Below are positions 24,597-34,983 of a stretch of DNA of 47,367 bases, in pieces (the first letter of the stretch is position 1; the number at the start of each line of letters is the position of its first letter). Both the position numbers and the translations under genes were made by a program. Origin of the DNA: Acidimicrobiia bacterium. Lineage in GTDB: Bacteria > Actinomycetota > Acidimicrobiia > Acidimicrobiales > JANYDT01. Below the pieces are notes generated by a model. The model had not been told where the DNA came from. It saw only the letters and a program-made list of their open reading frames with translations, and did no database searches. The DNA lies in the NCBI GenBank assembly GCA_025359845.1, contig JANYDT010000253.1:1-47367 (forward strand), written 5' to 3'.

Positions 24597-25513
24597 CCGC
24601 TCGTCACCTCCTCGACATCGAGTCCCTCGGCCGAGACGGCCTCGACCACCTACTAACCCTGACCGACCGCTTTGTCGAAGTGAGTCAACGACGCGTCCCG
24701 AAGGTACCGGTCTTGCAGGGCAAGACCGTGGTCTCGTTGTTTTACGAAGATTCGACCCGCACCCGCCTCTCGTTCGAGACGGCCGCCCGCCGCCTCAGCG
24801 CCGATGTCATGACGTTCAGCGTGTCGACCAGTTCGGCCAACAAGGGCGAGTCGATCCGGGACACTGTCGAGACCATCGAAGCCATGGGCATCGACGCCAT
24901 CGTCGTGCGCCACAAAGCCGCCGGAGTACCGTGGCAGATTGCTGGGTGGACGGGCGCATCGGTGGTCAATGGCGGCGACGGTTGGCATCAACACCCCACG
25001 CAAGCTTTGCTCGATTGCTACACCATTCGCCAACGTCTCGGCGGTCTTGAAGGGCGGGCGATCGCCATCGTGGGCGACGCCAAGCATTCGCGCGTTGCTC
25101 GGTCGAATGTCGACGCCTTCACCGCCCTCGGGGCCGACGTTACCCTCGTCGCTCCCCCCACGCTGCTGCCGGCCTCGCTCGACGCGTGGCCGGTCAAGGT
25201 CGAACATGATCTCGATGCAGTGCTGCAACGAGTCGACGTGGTGTATCTGTTGCGCATGCAACTCGAACGCCAAGAGGCCGGGCTCGTGCCTTCTTTGCGC
25301 GAGTATTCGACGTTCTACGGCCTGACTGACGAACGGGCCCGCACGTTGCGCGACGACGTCTTGGTGATGCATCCCGGACCGATGAATCGCGGCGTCGAGA
25401 TCGGGGCGACGGTGCCCGATCGACCCAACACCGTCATCACGCAGCAGGTGGCCAACGGTGTCGCCGTTCGCATGGCCGTCCTGTTCGACTTACTCGCCGG
25501 CGGTGTTCTGTGA
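24593..25513 (+). CDS. pyrB: aspartate carbamoyltransferase catalytic subunit
   Basis: Second step of pyrimidine synthesis: carbamoyl phosphate plus aspartate to carbamoyl aspartate. The 306-residue product has the carbamoyl-phosphate motif [11 protein letters not shown], the lysine loop [17 protein letters not shown] and [12 protein letters not shown]. No pyrI regulatory gene is present. ATGA overlap with pyrR couples translation, so PyrR control at the leader should spread to this gene. Confidence 0.97.
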   Translation: MTARHLLDIESLGRDGLDHLLTLTDRFVEVSQRRVPKVPVLQGKTVVSLFYEDSTRTRLSFETAARRLSADVMTFSVSTSSANKGESIRDTVETIEAMGIDAIVVRHKAAGVPWQIAGWTGASVVNGGDGWHQHPTQALLDCYTIRQRLGGLEGRAIAIVGDAKHSRVARSNVDAFTALGADVTLVAPPTLLPASLDAWPVKVEHDLDAVLQRVDVVYLLRMQLERQEAGLVPSLREYSTFYGLTDERARTLRDDVLVMHPGPMNRGVEIGATVPDRPNTVITQQVANGVAVRMAVLFDLLAGGVL

Positions 25514-25535
25514 GCGCCCGTTCAGGGAGGATGAA

Positions 25536-26816
25536 ATGAGCGCGGGAGCGCTCGCCATTCGCGGCGGATCGTTGGCCGACGGGACGCGCGCCGATGTCGT
25601 GATCATCGACGGGGTTGTCGCGGCGATCGCCGAGAACGCCGAGATTCCGCTTGACGCCGCAGTGCTTGACGCGTCGGGATGCATTGTCGGGCCAGGCCTC
25701 GTCGACCTTCATGCTCACTTAAGGGAACCCGGTAACGAAGCAGCCGAGACCGTCGAGACCGGGTCGCGGGCTGCGGCGTTGGGCGGTTACACGGCCGTCG
25801 TCGCCATGCCCAACACCACGCCGACGATCGACTCTGCTTCGGTCGTCAACCTTGTGCGCCAACTGGGGGAGCGGGCCGGTCTAGTCGACGTGTATCCGGC
25901 CGGCGCCATCACTATCGGGCGGGAGGGCCGCCAGATGGCGCCGTTGGCCGAAATGGCGGCGCTAGGCGTGCGGTTGTTCACTGATGACGGCTCCGGCGTG
26001 CAAGACAACCGGCTTATGCGCCGGGCCCTCGAATACGCTTCGGCGTTGGGGGTGACGCTGGCGCAGCACTGTGAAGACTCTTCGCTCTCCGAGGGAGGGG
26101 TGATGCACGAAGGAGCCTGGTCGTCGAAGCTCGGACTGCCGGGGCAACCGGCGGAAGCCGAGGAATTGATGGTGGCGCGCGATATCGCGCTTTGTCGACG
26201 CATCGGTTCACCGGTCCACTTCCTTCATGTGTCGACGGCCGGGTCGGTCGAACTCGTGCGACGGGCCAAAGCCGACGGACTACCGGTTACGGCTGAAGCC
26301 GCACCTCATCACTTCACGCTCACCGACGCGTGCTTGGCCAACTACGACACGGTGTTCAAGGTCCATCCGCCGCTGCGGACCGAAGCCGACCGAACGGCCG
26401 TTCAGCAAGGACTGCTCGACTCCACGATCGATGCCATCGCCACCGACCACGCCCCGCACACCCCCGAAACGAAAGAAAGGTCCATGCTCGACGCCCCGCC
26501 AGGAATGCTAGGACTCGAGACCGCCCTCGCCCTCGCCCTCACCGAGTTGAGCCTCCCGATGCCGCGACTGTTCGCCGTGATGTCGAGCGGCCCGGCCCGC
26601 ATCGCCCAGATCGCCGAGCGCCACGGCGAACTCGGCATTGGTCGGGCGGCCAACGTCTGTGTGATCGATCCGTCGGAGAGGTGGGAAGTCGACTCGCGCA
26701 AACTGGCCAGCAAAGCCCGCAACACTCCGTACGCCGGTCGGGTGTTGCAAGGTCGTGTTCGTCATACGGTCCGCAACGGCGTGGCGACAGTGAAGAACGG
26801 CCAGGCGCAGCGATGA
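25536..26816 (+). CDS. pyrC: dihydroorotase
   Basis: Third step: ring closure of carbamoyl aspartate to dihydroorotate, a zinc amidohydrolase of the class I type. The 426-residue product has DLHAHLREPG with metal-binding His, MPNTTPTIDS, the His of HFLHVSTAG and the Asp of ATDHAPHT. ATG 25536 has AGGGAGG 5 nt upstream. The 22-bp gap after pyrB is the largest between pyrR and carB. Confidence 0.97.
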   Translation: MSAGALAIRGGSLADGTRADVVIIDGVVAAIAENAEIPLDAAVLDASGCIVGPGLVDLHAHLREPGNEAAETVETGSRAAALGGYTAVVAMPNTTPTIDSASVVNLVRQLGERAGLVDVYPAGAITIGREGRQMAPLAEMAALGVRLFTDDGSGVQDNRLMRRALEYASALGVTLAQHCEDSSLSEGGVMHEGAWSSKLGLPGQPAEAEELMVARDIALCRRIGSPVHFLHVSTAGSVELVRRAKADGLPVTAEAAPHHFTLTDACLANYDTVFKVHPPLRTEADRTAVQQGLLDSTIDAIATDHAPHTPETKERSMLDAPPGMLGLETALALALTELSLPMPRLFAVMSSGPARIAQIAERHGELGIGRAANVCVIDPSERWEVDSRKLASKARNTPYAGRVLQGRVRHTVRNGVATVKNGQAQR

Positions 26817-27928
26817 GTACCGCGGCCGCTCGCGAGGCGTGTTTGGTCCTGGCTGATGGCTCCGTGTTCGAAGGCGAGGCCGTCGGTTACTTGCCACCCG
26901 ACGGTGTAGCCGGCGGTGAGGTCGTGTTCAACACCGCCATGAGTGGGTATCAAGAAATCATCACCGATCCGTCCTATGCCGGTCAGGTCATCACCTTCAC
27001 TTATCCCCATATCGGCAACTATGGCGTGAACCCCGAAGACGACGAATCTGTCCGACCTTTCTGTCGCGGCATTGTCGTGCGCGAGCTGGCTCGCCGCCGT
27101 AGCAATTGGCGATCGAACGAAGATCTCGAAGCGTTTCTCGTGCGCCATCGCGTTGCCGGCATCGCCGGAATCGACACCCGCCGACTCACGCGGATTCTGC
27201 GCGATACCGGCGCGATGAACGGCGCGTTCGGAACCGCCGACGAGTCGACCCTCAAAGCCGCGGCGCTTCACGAACGGGGGACCGACGGCCTCGACTTGGT
27301 CGGTGAAGTCACGACGGCGCAGCCGTACACGTACGGCGACGGCCCGTGGCGGATCGTGGCGTATGACTACGGCATCAAACGGACCATTTTGCGCCACCTC
27401 GCCAAGATGGCGACAGTGACCATTGTGCCCGGCCACACCACGGCCGAGGAGGTCATGGGCTATGAGCCGCATGGTGTGTTCCTCTCGAACGGACCCGGTG
27501 ATCCTCGGGTGTGCGCCTATGCGGTACGCGAGATCGAGCATCTTGTCGGGCAGGTGCCGATCTTCGGCATCTGCCTCGGTCACCAACTGTTGGCCACGGC
27601 GATGGGCGGACAAACGATGAAGCTGCCGTTCGGCCATCACGGGGGCAACCACCCCGTCCGTCACGAAGCGACGGGACGGGTGTTCATCACCAGTCAGAAC
27701 CACAACTTCGCGGTGGTGCCCGGCAGCGTCGCCAACGCTGATGTCACCCACATCAACTTGAACGATGGCGTCATCGAGGGATTGGCGTTTCGCGACGTCC
27801 CCGCGTTCAGCGTGCAGCATCATCCCGAAGCCGGACCCGGGCCGCATGAGTCGGCCGAACTGTTCGCCGACTTCGATGCGCTGCTGCGCAAGGTCCACGT
27901 CACCGTTGCTGCGGCGGGAGTCCACTGA
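26813..27928 (+). CDS. carA: carbamoyl-phosphate synthase small subunit
   Basis: The glutaminase subunit that supplies ammonia to CarB. The 371-residue product has the N-terminal [20 protein letters not shown] and the class I amidotransferase triad: Cys in [10 protein letters not shown], His and Glu in [10 protein letters not shown]. Translational overlap with pyrC (ATGA) and carB (TGATG). Confidence 0.98.
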   Translation: MSTAAAREACLVLADGSVFEGEAVGYLPPDGVAGGEVVFNTAMSGYQEIITDPSYAGQVITFTYPHIGNYGVNPEDDESVRPFCRGIVVRELARRRSNWRSNEDLEAFLVRHRVAGIAGIDTRRLTRILRDTGAMNGAFGTADESTLKAAALHERGTDGLDLVGEVTTAQPYTYGDGPWRIVAYDYGIKRTILRHLAKMATVTIVPGHTTAEEVMGYEPHGVFLSNGPGDPRVCAYAVREIEHLVGQVPIFGICLGHQLLATAMGGQTMKLPFGHHGGNHPVRHEATGRVFITSQNHNFAVVPGSVANADVTHINLNDGVIEGLAFRDVPAFSVQHHPEAGPGPHESAELFADFDALLRKVHVTVAAAGVH

Positions 27929-30900
27929 TGCCCAAGCGCACCGACATCGCGAGCATCTTGCTGATCGGCTCGGGGCCAATCGTCATCGGCCAAGCCTGTG
28001 AGTTCGACTACTCGGGCACGCAGGCCTGTCGAGTGCTGAAGGAGGAGGGCTACCGAGTCATCCTGGCCAACTCCAATCCGGCCACGATCATGACCGATCC
28101 GAGCTTCGCCGACCGCACTTATATCGAGCCGCTTGACATCGACATACTCACGGCCATCATCGCCCGCGAGCGACCCGACGCGCTGTTGCCGACGCTGGGC
28201 GGCCAGACGGCTCTCAATCTGGCAATGGAACTTTCGCACCGGGGAGTTCTGGAGCAATACGGGGTTGAGATGATCGGGGCCAATGCGGTGGCTATCGAGA
28301 CGGCCGAGAATCGCGAGCAGTTCAAAACGGCCATGCTCGAAATCGGACTGGCCGTGCCGCCGTCGAGTTTCGCCTATGACATCGACGAGGCGATGCGGGT
28401 CGTCAACGACGTCGGGTATCCGATCATCGTGCGCCCCAGCTACATCTTGGGTGGGGCGGGCACGGGAATCGCTTTTGACGATGAATCGTTTCGCGATATA
28501 GCGATCCTCGGGTTGGCCGCATCTCCTATCAATGAAATCCTAATCGAGCGGTCCATTGCCGGATGGAAGGAGTTCGAGCTCGAAGTCATGCGTGATCACG
28601 CCGACAACTGCGTCATCGTTTGCTCGATCGAAAACTTCGATCCGATGGGGGTCCATACCGGTGATTCGATCACGGTGGCGCCCATTCAGACGCTTAGTGA
28701 TGTCGAATATCAGAAAATGCGGGACGCCGCTTTCGCCTGTATACGTCGAATTGGCGTCGACACCGGCGGATCGAATGTCCAATTCGCCATCAACCCCGAC
28801 GACGGCGAAATGGTCATCATCGAGATGAACCCTCGCGTGTCGCGCAGCAGCGCCCTGGCCAGCAAGGCCACCGGATTCCCGATAGCCAAGATTGCCGCTC
28901 GACTAGCCGTGGGCTATACCCTCGACGAGATTGCCAACGACATCACCGAGTCGACGCCGGCCTGCTTCGAGCCTTCCATCGACTATGTCGTCACCAAGAT
29001 TCCGCGGTGGGCCTTCGAGAAGCTCCCCGGCAGCAGCGGCGTGCTGGGCACCCGCATGCAGAGCGTGGGCGAGGTCATGGCCATCGGACGCACCTTCACC
29101 GAATCGTTCCAAAAAGCGTTGCGATCGTTGGAGCAGGGTCGATTTGGCCTGAATGCCGACCCCGTTGAAGCAATCTATTCCACCATGGATGATGACGAAC
29201 TTGTTCGTCGAACAGGAATCGCGACGCCAGAGCGGGCTTTCTATGTCGGGGAGGCGTTGCGCCGAGGCGTGAGCGTCGAGCGGCTCTACGACGTGAGTCG
29301 GATCGATCCTTGGTTTCTCGACCAGATGCTCATGATCGTGGAGGAACGCCTCGCGCTTGAAGCCAAGACCATGACGGCAATGACCCGCCAGCAATGGCGA
29401 CGGGCCAAGCGCATGGGCTTTTCCGACGCGCAGCTCGCCCACTTATGGGGAGTGGCCGAGGCCGACGTGCGCGCCACCCGGCACCAACACGGCGTGCGGG
29501 CCACATTCAAGACTGTCGATACTTGCGCGGCCGAGTTCGCGGCGGCCACGCCGTATCACTATTCGACCTATGAAGACACCGATGAGGTGGCCCCGGGCAC
29601 GAAGCCCCGGGTGGTGATTCTTGGGTCTGGACCGAATCGGATCGGCCAGGGCCTCGAGTTCGACTATTGCTGCGTGCACGCCAGCTATGCCCTTCGCGAC
29701 GCCGGATTCGAAACCGTCATGATCAACTGCAATCCCGAGACCGTGTCTACCGACTATGACACCAGCGACCGCTTGTATTTCGAACCCCTGACGTACGAAG
29801 ACGTCATGAATGTGATCGAAATCGAGCAGCCGATCGCCGTGATCGTGAGCCTCGGAGGCCAGACGCCCCTGAAGCTGGCCGGGCTGTTGCCGCCGGCCCT
29901 GGTCGCCGGTACGAGCCCCGAAAGCATCGACGCGGCCGAAGACCGGGAGCGGTGGAACGCCCTTTGCCATTCCCTGGGCATCGCCCAGCCGCCGGGCGGC
30001 ACCGCCACCCAGTTGAGTGAAGCACTGCGCATCGCGTCCGAAGTCGGCTACCCGGTACTGATCCGCCCGAGCTATGTGCTCGGGGGTCGGGCCATGCAGA
30101 TCGTGCACGACGAAGCCGACTTGACGAGAGCCATGGCCGAGTTGGCCGCCGATGGAAGCCTCGGGCGTGAGGGAGGACTATCGAAGGATCGGCCCGTACT
30201 CATCGACCGCTTTCTCGACGACGCCGTGGAGGTCGACGTCGATGCGCTTCGCGATGCCACCGGTCATTTCGTCATCGGCGGGATCATGGAGCATGTCGAA
30301 CAGGCCGGAGTGCATTCGGGTGATTCGGCGTGCGCCATTCCGCCGCCGTCGCTCTCGCGGATGGTCATTGCCCAAATCGAGGATCACACCAGACGTATTG
30401 CTGACGCGCTCGACGTGCGCGGCCTCCTCAACGTCCAGTTCGCGGTGCGTCGCGACGAGGTGTACGTGATCGAGGCCAACCCGAGGGCCAGCCGCACGGT
30501 GCCTTTTGTGGCCAAAGCCACCGGAGTACCGCTGGCCATGGTGGCCAGTCGGGTCATGGTCGGGGCCACGCTGGAGGAGATGCGAATCGAGGGACTGCTC
30601 AAGGCACCGGCGACGAGCGGCCACGTGTCGGTGAAAGAAGCGGTGCTGCCCTTCAGCCGATTCCCCGAAGTGGATCCCGTGCTCGGTCCGGAGATGCGCT
30701 CGACCGGTGAGGTGATGGGCATCGACGCAACGTTCGGGGTGGCCTACGCCAAGAGCCAAATGGCGGCGGGCAACCGGCTCCCGGTCAAGGGCACGGTGTT
30801 CGTTTCCTTGGCCGATCGAGACAAAGCGGCGGTCGTTCCGGCGGCAAGGGCGTTCGTGGAAGGCGGGCTGGAACTGGTCGCCACGGCGGGCACCGCCGCC

Positions 30901-31224
30901 TTTCTGCGAGCCCGCGGGGTCCCTGTCAGCCAGGTGGTTCGAAAGCTCGGCGACGCGTCGGGGGCCACGGGGCCAACGGCGTTGGAACTGTTGGCCGACG
31001 GCCGGATCGCCATGGTCGTGAACACCCCGTCCGGGCGCGGCGCGGTCAACGACGGGGCCGATATTCGCCGGGCCGCGACGGCGGCCCGGGTGCCCGTGCT
31101 CACCACCGCGGCGGCGGCGTTGGCCGCCGCCGTTGGCATGGCCGAGTGGGCCGAGAAGCCGTTCGCAGTGCGATCGCTGCAAGAATGGTTGGGGGCTGAC
31201 CAGCAGCGGCTCCCGATCGGCTGA
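27928..31224 (+). CDS. carB: carbamoyl-phosphate synthase large subunit
   Basis: The 1098-residue synthase subunit makes carbamoyl phosphate from bicarbonate, ammonia and two ATP. Two homologous ATP-grasp halves are visible. Each starts with a GSGP(I/N)xIGQ(A/G)xEFDY segment and contains RPSYxLGG, and ends in a (E/Q)xNPRxSR(S/T) motif. The last ~130 residues form the MGS-like allosteric domain ([12 protein letters not shown] onward). The length is normal. It is shared between pyrimidine and arginine pathways; no arginine genes are in the window. Confidence 0.98.
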   Translation: MPKRTDIASILLIGSGPIVIGQACEFDYSGTQACRVLKEEGYRVILANSNPATIMTDPSFADRTYIEPLDIDILTAIIARERPDALLPTLGGQTALNLAMELSHRGVLEQYGVEMIGANAVAIETAENREQFKTAMLEIGLAVPPSSFAYDIDEAMRVVNDVGYPIIVRPSYILGGAGTGIAFDDESFRDIAILGLAASPINEILIERSIAGWKEFELEVMRDHADNCVIVCSIENFDPMGVHTGDSITVAPIQTLSDVEYQKMRDAAFACIRRIGVDTGGSNVQFAINPDDGEMVIIEMNPRVSRSSALASKATGFPIAKIAARLAVGYTLDEIANDITESTPACFEPSIDYVVTKIPRWAFEKLPGSSGVLGTRMQSVGEVMAIGRTFTESFQKALRSLEQGRFGLNADPVEAIYSTMDDDELVRRTGIATPERAFYVGEALRRGVSVERLYDVSRIDPWFLDQMLMIVEERLALEAKTMTAMTRQQWRRAKRMGFSDAQLAHLWGVAEADVRATRHQHGVRATFKTVDTCAAEFAAATPYHYSTYEDTDEVAPGTKPRVVILGSGPNRIGQGLEFDYCCVHASYALRDAGFETVMINCNPETVSTDYDTSDRLYFEPLTYEDVMNVIEIEQPIAVIVSLGGQTPLKLAGLLPPALVAGTSPESIDAAEDRERWNALCHSLGIAQPPGGTATQLSEALRIASEVGYPVLIRPSYVLGGRAMQIVHDEADLTRAMAELAADGSLGREGGLSKDRPVLIDRFLDDAVEVDVDALRDATGHFVIGGIMEHVEQAGVHSGDSACAIPPPSLSRMVIAQIEDHTRRIADALDVRGLLNVQFAVRRDEVYVIEANPRASRTVPFVAKATGVPLAMVASRVMVGATLEEMRIEGLLKAPATSGHVSVKEAVLPFSRFPEVDPVLGPEMRSTGEVMGIDATFGVAYAKSQMAAGNRLPVKGTVFVSLADRDKAAVVPAARAFVEGGLELVATAGTAAFLRARGVPVSQVVRKLGDASGATGPTALELLADGRIAMVVNTPSGRGAVNDGADIRRAATAARVPVLTTAAAALAAAVGMAEWAEKPFAVRSLQEWLGADQQRLPIG

Positions 31225-31237
31225 GAGGGCGCTCACG

Positions 31238-32197
31238 ATGCTGAGTCGTTGGGGGCCCGGCGCCCGTGCGCGGTCGAGGGCTGGCGCCGTCGATCTCCGG
31301 GTGCGGGTAGGGACGCTTGAACTTCCGAACCCGATTATGACCGCCGCCGGCACCGCTGGTCACGGGACCGAATTGGCGGCCTATCTCGATCTGGGAGCGC
31401 TTGGCGCCCACGTCGTGAAATCGCTCTCGATCGAGGCGTGGGCCGGCAATCCGGCGCCCCGGGTGGCCGACGCCGACGCCGGAATGCTGAACTCGGTGGG
31501 ACTTCAGAACCCCGGTGTGGCGGCATGGATCGCCGAGGATCTGCCGGCTCTCCGGGCCACGGGTGCGAGGGTCGTGGTCAGCATCTGGGGCTTTCGGATC
31601 GAGGACTACGCCGCCGCGGCGACAGCCCTCGCCGCGGTGGCCGAAAACTTGGCGGCTCTGGAGGTGAACGTGAGTTGTCCCAACATCGAGGATCGCCGCC
31701 ACATGTTCGGCCACACGTGTGAGGGCACCCGAGACGTGGTAGCCGCCGTGAAGGCGGCGTTTCCGGATCGGCCGGTCTGGGCAAAGCTGTCGCCCAACGT
31801 CACCGACGTTGTTTCCATAGCCGGCGCGGCCCTTGAGGCCGGGGCCGATGGGCTCACCCTGATCAACACCGTCATGGGTCTGGCCATCGACCCGGTCACC
31901 CGCCGACCGCGACTGGGCAATGGAGGCGGGGGTCTCAGCGGCCCGGCCATCCGTCCTGTCGCAGTTCGGGCCATCGCCGACGTCCGGGCCGCCTTTGCCG
32001 ACGCCGCCATCATCGGGGTTGGGGGAGTGACCAAGGGCGAGCACGCGGCTGAACTCTTGGTCGCCGGGGCGGACGCCGTACAAGTAGGGACGGCTACCTT
32101 CGCCGACCCTCGATCACCGGCGAGGGTGTTGGCCGAACTCACTGCATGGTGCGCCCGCCACGACGTCATGCGAGTGGCCGAACTCCGTTCCTACTAG
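31238..32197 (+). CDS. pyrD: dihydroorotate dehydrogenase, class 1 (catalytic)
   Basis: Oxidises dihydroorotate to orotate with FMN. The 319-residue product has class 1 features: LPNPIMTAAGTAG, the active-site Cys in EVNVSCPNIEDRRHMFG, KLSPNVTDVVSIA, LINTVMGLAID and GGGGLSGPAIRPVAVR, as in the 1B type. No pyrK electron-transfer subunit or pyrF follows, so either they are elsewhere or another electron acceptor is used. The ATG at 31238 lies 13 bp after carB and has only a weak AGAGGGCG ribosome site. Confidence 0.93.
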   Translation: MLSRWGPGARARSRAGAVDLRVRVGTLELPNPIMTAAGTAGHGTELAAYLDLGALGAHVVKSLSIEAWAGNPAPRVADADAGMLNSVGLQNPGVAAWIAEDLPALRATGARVVVSIWGFRIEDYAAAATALAAVAENLAALEVNVSCPNIEDRRHMFGHTCEGTRDVVAAVKAAFPDRPVWAKLSPNVTDVVSIAGAALEAGADGLTLINTVMGLAIDPVTRRPRLGNGGGGLSGPAIRPVAVRAIADVRAAFADAAIIGVGGVTKGEHAAELLVAGADAVQVGTATFADPRSPARVLAELTAWCARHDVMRVAELRSY

Positions 32198-32493
32198 GAG
32201 GCCGGTGGTGGGCCGCCTGTTGAAAACTAGTGGACGCTCGCGGAAGTAACGGTGCCGTATTGGCGAGTCCTCGGCGTCGAGGGCGAGGACGCAGGACGAC
32301 GCGTTTGCCGTGCCCAACCGCTAGGACGAGGACGACGCCATTCCGCGGCGAGGGCCGCCAAGATGGCGTTGGAACTTTCGCGAGCGTCTACTAGTGACCT
32401 ATGCCACCTACCTGGCCTATTGGGCCGCGAAATCGCGCCACGAGTCTTCGCCGCGCTCTGGATGGGGTCCGGGAGCCACTAGATTCTTCGGCC
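32198..32493. other. intergenic region between pyrD and mihF
   Basis: This 296-base stretch lies where many actinobacteria have pyrF. I see no remnant of pyrF in any frame. TTGAAA at 32220-32225 could be a -35, without a matching -10. ACTAGTG occurs twice (about 32226 and 32391). A 76-codon open frame at 32252-32482 has no recognisable product. The last part carries the mihF -10 box. Confidence 0.4.
32480..32485 (+). promoter_or_regulatory. -10 box (TAGATT), leaderless spacing, for mihF
   Basis: TAGATT lies 8 nt before the mihF ATG; there is no Shine-Dalgarno. Confidence 0.55.
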
Positions 32494-32826
32494 ATGGCTC
32501 TCCCCCCCGCCCTGTCCCCGGAGGCGCGCGCCGCTGCGCTCGAGAAGGCTGCGGCCGCCCGTCGCTCGCGCGCTGAACTGAAGGAACGTCTCAAGATGGG
32601 CACGGTGTCGCTACGCGAAGTGCTGGCTTCGGCTGCGGGCAACGATGTCGTCGGCAAAACCAAGATGCTCGTGATCCTCGAAGCACTGCCGGGTATGGGC
32701 AAGGTGAAGGCCCGCCGGCTCATGGACACGATCGGTATCGCCGAAACTCGTACCACTCGTGGGCTGGGCGACAAGCAGCGGGCCGCGTTGCTCGCCGCGG
32801 TGGAACGCAAAGACGGCGACGAGTAG
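32494..32826 (+). CDS. mihF: actinobacterial integration host factor
   Basis: A 110-residue DNA-binding nucleoid protein restricted to actinobacteria. A basic coiled N-terminal helix (AAALEKAAAARRSRAELKERLK) is followed by the helix-two-turn-helix region with VLEALPGMGKVKARRLM-type residues (here VILEALPGMGKVKARRLMD) and the C-terminal GLGDKQRAALLA. Its place before gmk and rpoZ is the standard actinobacterial order. Confidence 0.97.
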   Translation: MALPPALSPEARAAALEKAAAARRSRAELKERLKMGTVSLREVLASAAGNDVVGKTKMLVILEALPGMGKVKARRLMDTIGIAETRTTRGLGDKQRAALLAAVERKDGDE

Positions 32827-32884
32827 TCGAGCTGCGTAACTAACCAGCTCGCCCTGTGCGGTACTTCCACTCAATCGGCGTGGG

Positions 32885-33457
32885 TTGAAGCCTCCCGAGC
32901 CGCTCGTGTTCGTGGTGTCAGGGCCGTCCGGCGCAGGGAAGGGCACGATCGTCGATGCCTTGGTCGCAGCCGACCCAACCCTTTGGCTGTCGAGAAGCTG
33001 GACCACGCGGGCGCGTCGCGTGGGCGAGCCGCCCCATGCCTATCGGTTCGTCGACCGGCCGCGTTTCGAAGCGCACCTGCAATCCGGGGGCTTTCTGGAG
33101 TGGGCCGAAGTTTTTGATCACCTCTACGGGACGCCGATTCCCGCTCCGCCCGAGGGAGCCGACGTGGTCCTGGAAATCGACGTTCAGGGCGCGCAGCAAG
33201 TCCGGGCCATAAACCTTGCGGCCATCCTCATTTTCGTTGAACCGCCGTCGCGCGATGACCAAGAGGTCAGACTGCGCGGCCGGGGCGACGATGAGTCCGT
33301 GATCATGCGCCGCTTGGCGAAAGCGGCCACGGAGGAAGCTATAGGCGAGCGCATTGCTGATCACGTGGTCGTCAACGACGACCTTGAGCGAGCGGTCACC
33401 GAAGTGGCTGGTATCGTAGAAGCCCATCGTAAGGACCGAAATCGGTCCGTATCCTGA
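32885..33457 (+). CDS. gmk: guanylate kinase
   Basis: Phosphorylates GMP to GDP. The 190-residue product has the P-loop [10 protein letters not shown], the GMP-binding [13 protein letters not shown] and [27 protein letters not shown] and [11 protein letters not shown]. The TTG start at 32885 gives a normal N-terminus; a GTG eight codons later is possible. No clear ribosome site is seen. Confidence 0.95.
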   Translation: MKPPEPLVFVVSGPSGAGKGTIVDALVAADPTLWLSRSWTTRARRVGEPPHAYRFVDRPRFEAHLQSGGFLEWAEVFDHLYGTPIPAPPEGADVVLEIDVQGAQQVRAINLAAILIFVEPPSRDDQEVRLRGRGDDESVIMRRLAKAATEEAIGERIADHVVVNDDLERAVTEVAGIVEAHRKDRNRSVS

Positions 33458-33470
33458 GGAGCATCGATTC

Positions 33471-33749
33471 ATGGCCCAGCGCCGAGCAAGCATGATCCAC
33501 CCGCCGATCGAAGATCTTCTCGACCGCGTCGATTCGAAATTTACCCTTGTCACCGTCGCCGCCGCTCGGGCTCGTCAGATCAACGGCTACTTCAACCAGC
33601 TGGGCGAAGGCCTCGGCACCATGGTTCCGCCGCAAGTCGCCTCGGTCTCGCGCAAGCCGTTGTCGATTGCGCTCGAAGAGATCGTGGCCGACAAGATTCA
33701 TTACGAGCGCAACGTCAACCCCGAAACGGGTGAGGTCGGGGCTGAGTGA
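33471..33749 (+). CDS. rpoZ: RNA polymerase omega subunit
   Basis: A 92-residue omega subunit that helps assemble RNA polymerase. Recognised by [31 protein letters not shown] and [18 protein letters not shown] 33471 has GAGGAG upstream; an internal Met at codon 8 is less likely. Its place between gmk and coaBC is standard. Confidence 0.96.
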   Translation: MAQRRASMIHPPIEDLLDRVDSKFTLVTVAAARARQINGYFNQLGEGLGTMVPPQVASVSRKPLSIALEEIVADKIHYERNVNPETGEVGAE

Positions 33750-33756
33750 CAGGGCC

Positions 33757-34971
33757 GTGCTGCGGCTCGAGGGCACTCGAATCGTCCTTGGCGTCAGTGC
33801 CGGCATCGCGGCCTACAAGGCCATCGAGGTATGTCGTCGCCTGGTCGACGCCGGCGCTCACGTAGCGCCCGTCCTGACGGAAGATGCATTGCGGTTCGTC
33901 ACGAAGCTCAGCTTCGACGCCCTGGCCAGCGAACCGGCCTTGGTTTCGTTGTGGGACGGGCCCGACCCGAGCCCCCACACGCGGTTGGGGCAATCAGCCG
34001 ATCTCGTGATCGTCGCTCCGGCTACGGCTCGAGTTCTGGCCAAGTACGCCGCCGGCATCAGCGACGACTTGTTGACGGCCACGCTGCTGGCCACCCGGGC
34101 GCCGGTTCTGGTATGCCCGGCCATGCACACAGAGATGTGGGAGCACCCCGCGACCCAAGACAACATCGCTACTTTGCGGCGCCGCGGAGTGCACGTCGAA
34201 GGCCCTGATGTCGGTCCTTTGGCGAGCGGCGACTTCGGCGCCGGCCGGCTGGTTGCGCCTGAGCGGATCGTCGACGCGGCGGTGCGGGTAGTCGGAATTC
34301 GCGGGTCAGCCCAAGATCTCGACGGCGTGCTCGTGCTGGTTACCGCCGGCGGTACCAGAGAGGCCATCGATCCAGTCCGGTTCATCGGCAATCGGTCATC
34401 GGGCAAACAGGGCTATGCCATCGCCCATGAAGCCACCGCGCGAGGGGCCGTCGTGACGTTGGTGACTACCGTCGATCTTCCTGCCCCCATAGCCGCCAAG
34501 ATCGTTCGGGTCGAGAGCGCGGCAGAGATGCAGCGGGCGTGCGAAGCGGCGGCCGGTGCTCACGACGTGATCGTGATGAGTGCCGCCGTCGCCGACTTTC
34601 GACCCAAGCAAATCGCCGACCAAAAGATCAAGAAGGGCGACGACGGTGGGGTGCCGCTGGTCGAACTGGAACGCACTCCTGACATTCTCGCGGCGCTGGG
34701 CGCGAAGAAGCGGTCTCGGCAAGTAATTGTCGGCTTTGCGGCCGAAACCCAGGATCTCGTAGCCAATGCGATGGCCAAGCTGATGAAGAAGCAGGTCGAT
34801 GTCATCGTCGCCAACGACGTGAGCGCGCCCGGCGTCGGCTTCGAGCACGACACCAACGCCGTGTCGATCTTGGCTGGCGATGGCACTCGCACGGACGTCG
34901 CCCTCACCGACAAACGTACGATCGCCAGGGCCGTTCTCGACGAAGTCGTCCGTATGCGTTCCTTGCACTAG
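33757..34971 (+). CDS. coaBC: bifunctional phosphopantothenoylcysteine decarboxylase/synthetase
   Basis: Two steps of coenzyme A synthesis. The N-terminal flavoprotein domain (CoaC) has LGVSAGIAAYKAIE and PAMHTEMWEHPATQ; the PxMNxxMW motif of many bacteria reads His in place of Asn, which I recall as usual in actinobacteria. The C-terminal CoaB domain has TAGGTREAIDPVRFIGNRSSGKQG-type residues split over 34335-34410, AAVADFRP and the KIKK loop. Start GTG 33757 (404 residues); GTG 33730 would overlap rpoZ (413 residues). Confidence 0.95.
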   Translation: MLRLEGTRIVLGVSAGIAAYKAIEVCRRLVDAGAHVAPVLTEDALRFVTKLSFDALASEPALVSLWDGPDPSPHTRLGQSADLVIVAPATARVLAKYAAGISDDLLTATLLATRAPVLVCPAMHTEMWEHPATQDNIATLRRRGVHVEGPDVGPLASGDFGAGRLVAPERIVDAAVRVVGIRGSAQDLDGVLVLVTAGGTREAIDPVRFIGNRSSGKQGYAIAHEATARGAVVTLVTTVDLPAPIAAKIVRVESAAEMQRACEAAAGAHDVIVMSAAVADFRPKQIADQKIKKGDDGGVPLVELERTPDILAALGAKKRSRQVIVGFAAETQDLVANAMAKLMKKQVDVIVANDVSAPGVGFEHDTNAVSILAGDGTRTDVALTDKRTIARAVLDEVVRMRSLH

Positions 34972-34975
34972 CGTT
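34970..34975 (+). promoter_or_regulatory. -10 box (TAGCGT), leaderless spacing, for metK
   Basis: TAGCGT includes the end of the coaBC stop codon and lies 8 nt before the metK GTG. Confidence 0.45.
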
Positions 34976-34983
34976 TCGGCCTC

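Noticed and set aside
26762-27979. 405-codon frame antisense to carA
   Set aside because: Shadow of carA; no recognisable domain.
30178-31353. 391-codon frame antisense to carB
   Set aside because: A typical high-GC shadow frame: carB is certain on the other strand, and the antisense protein is low-complexity with no domain.
32252-32482. 76-codon frame in the pyrD-mihF gap as a pyrF remnant
   Set aside because: No decarboxylase motif such as DxKxxD is present in any frame.
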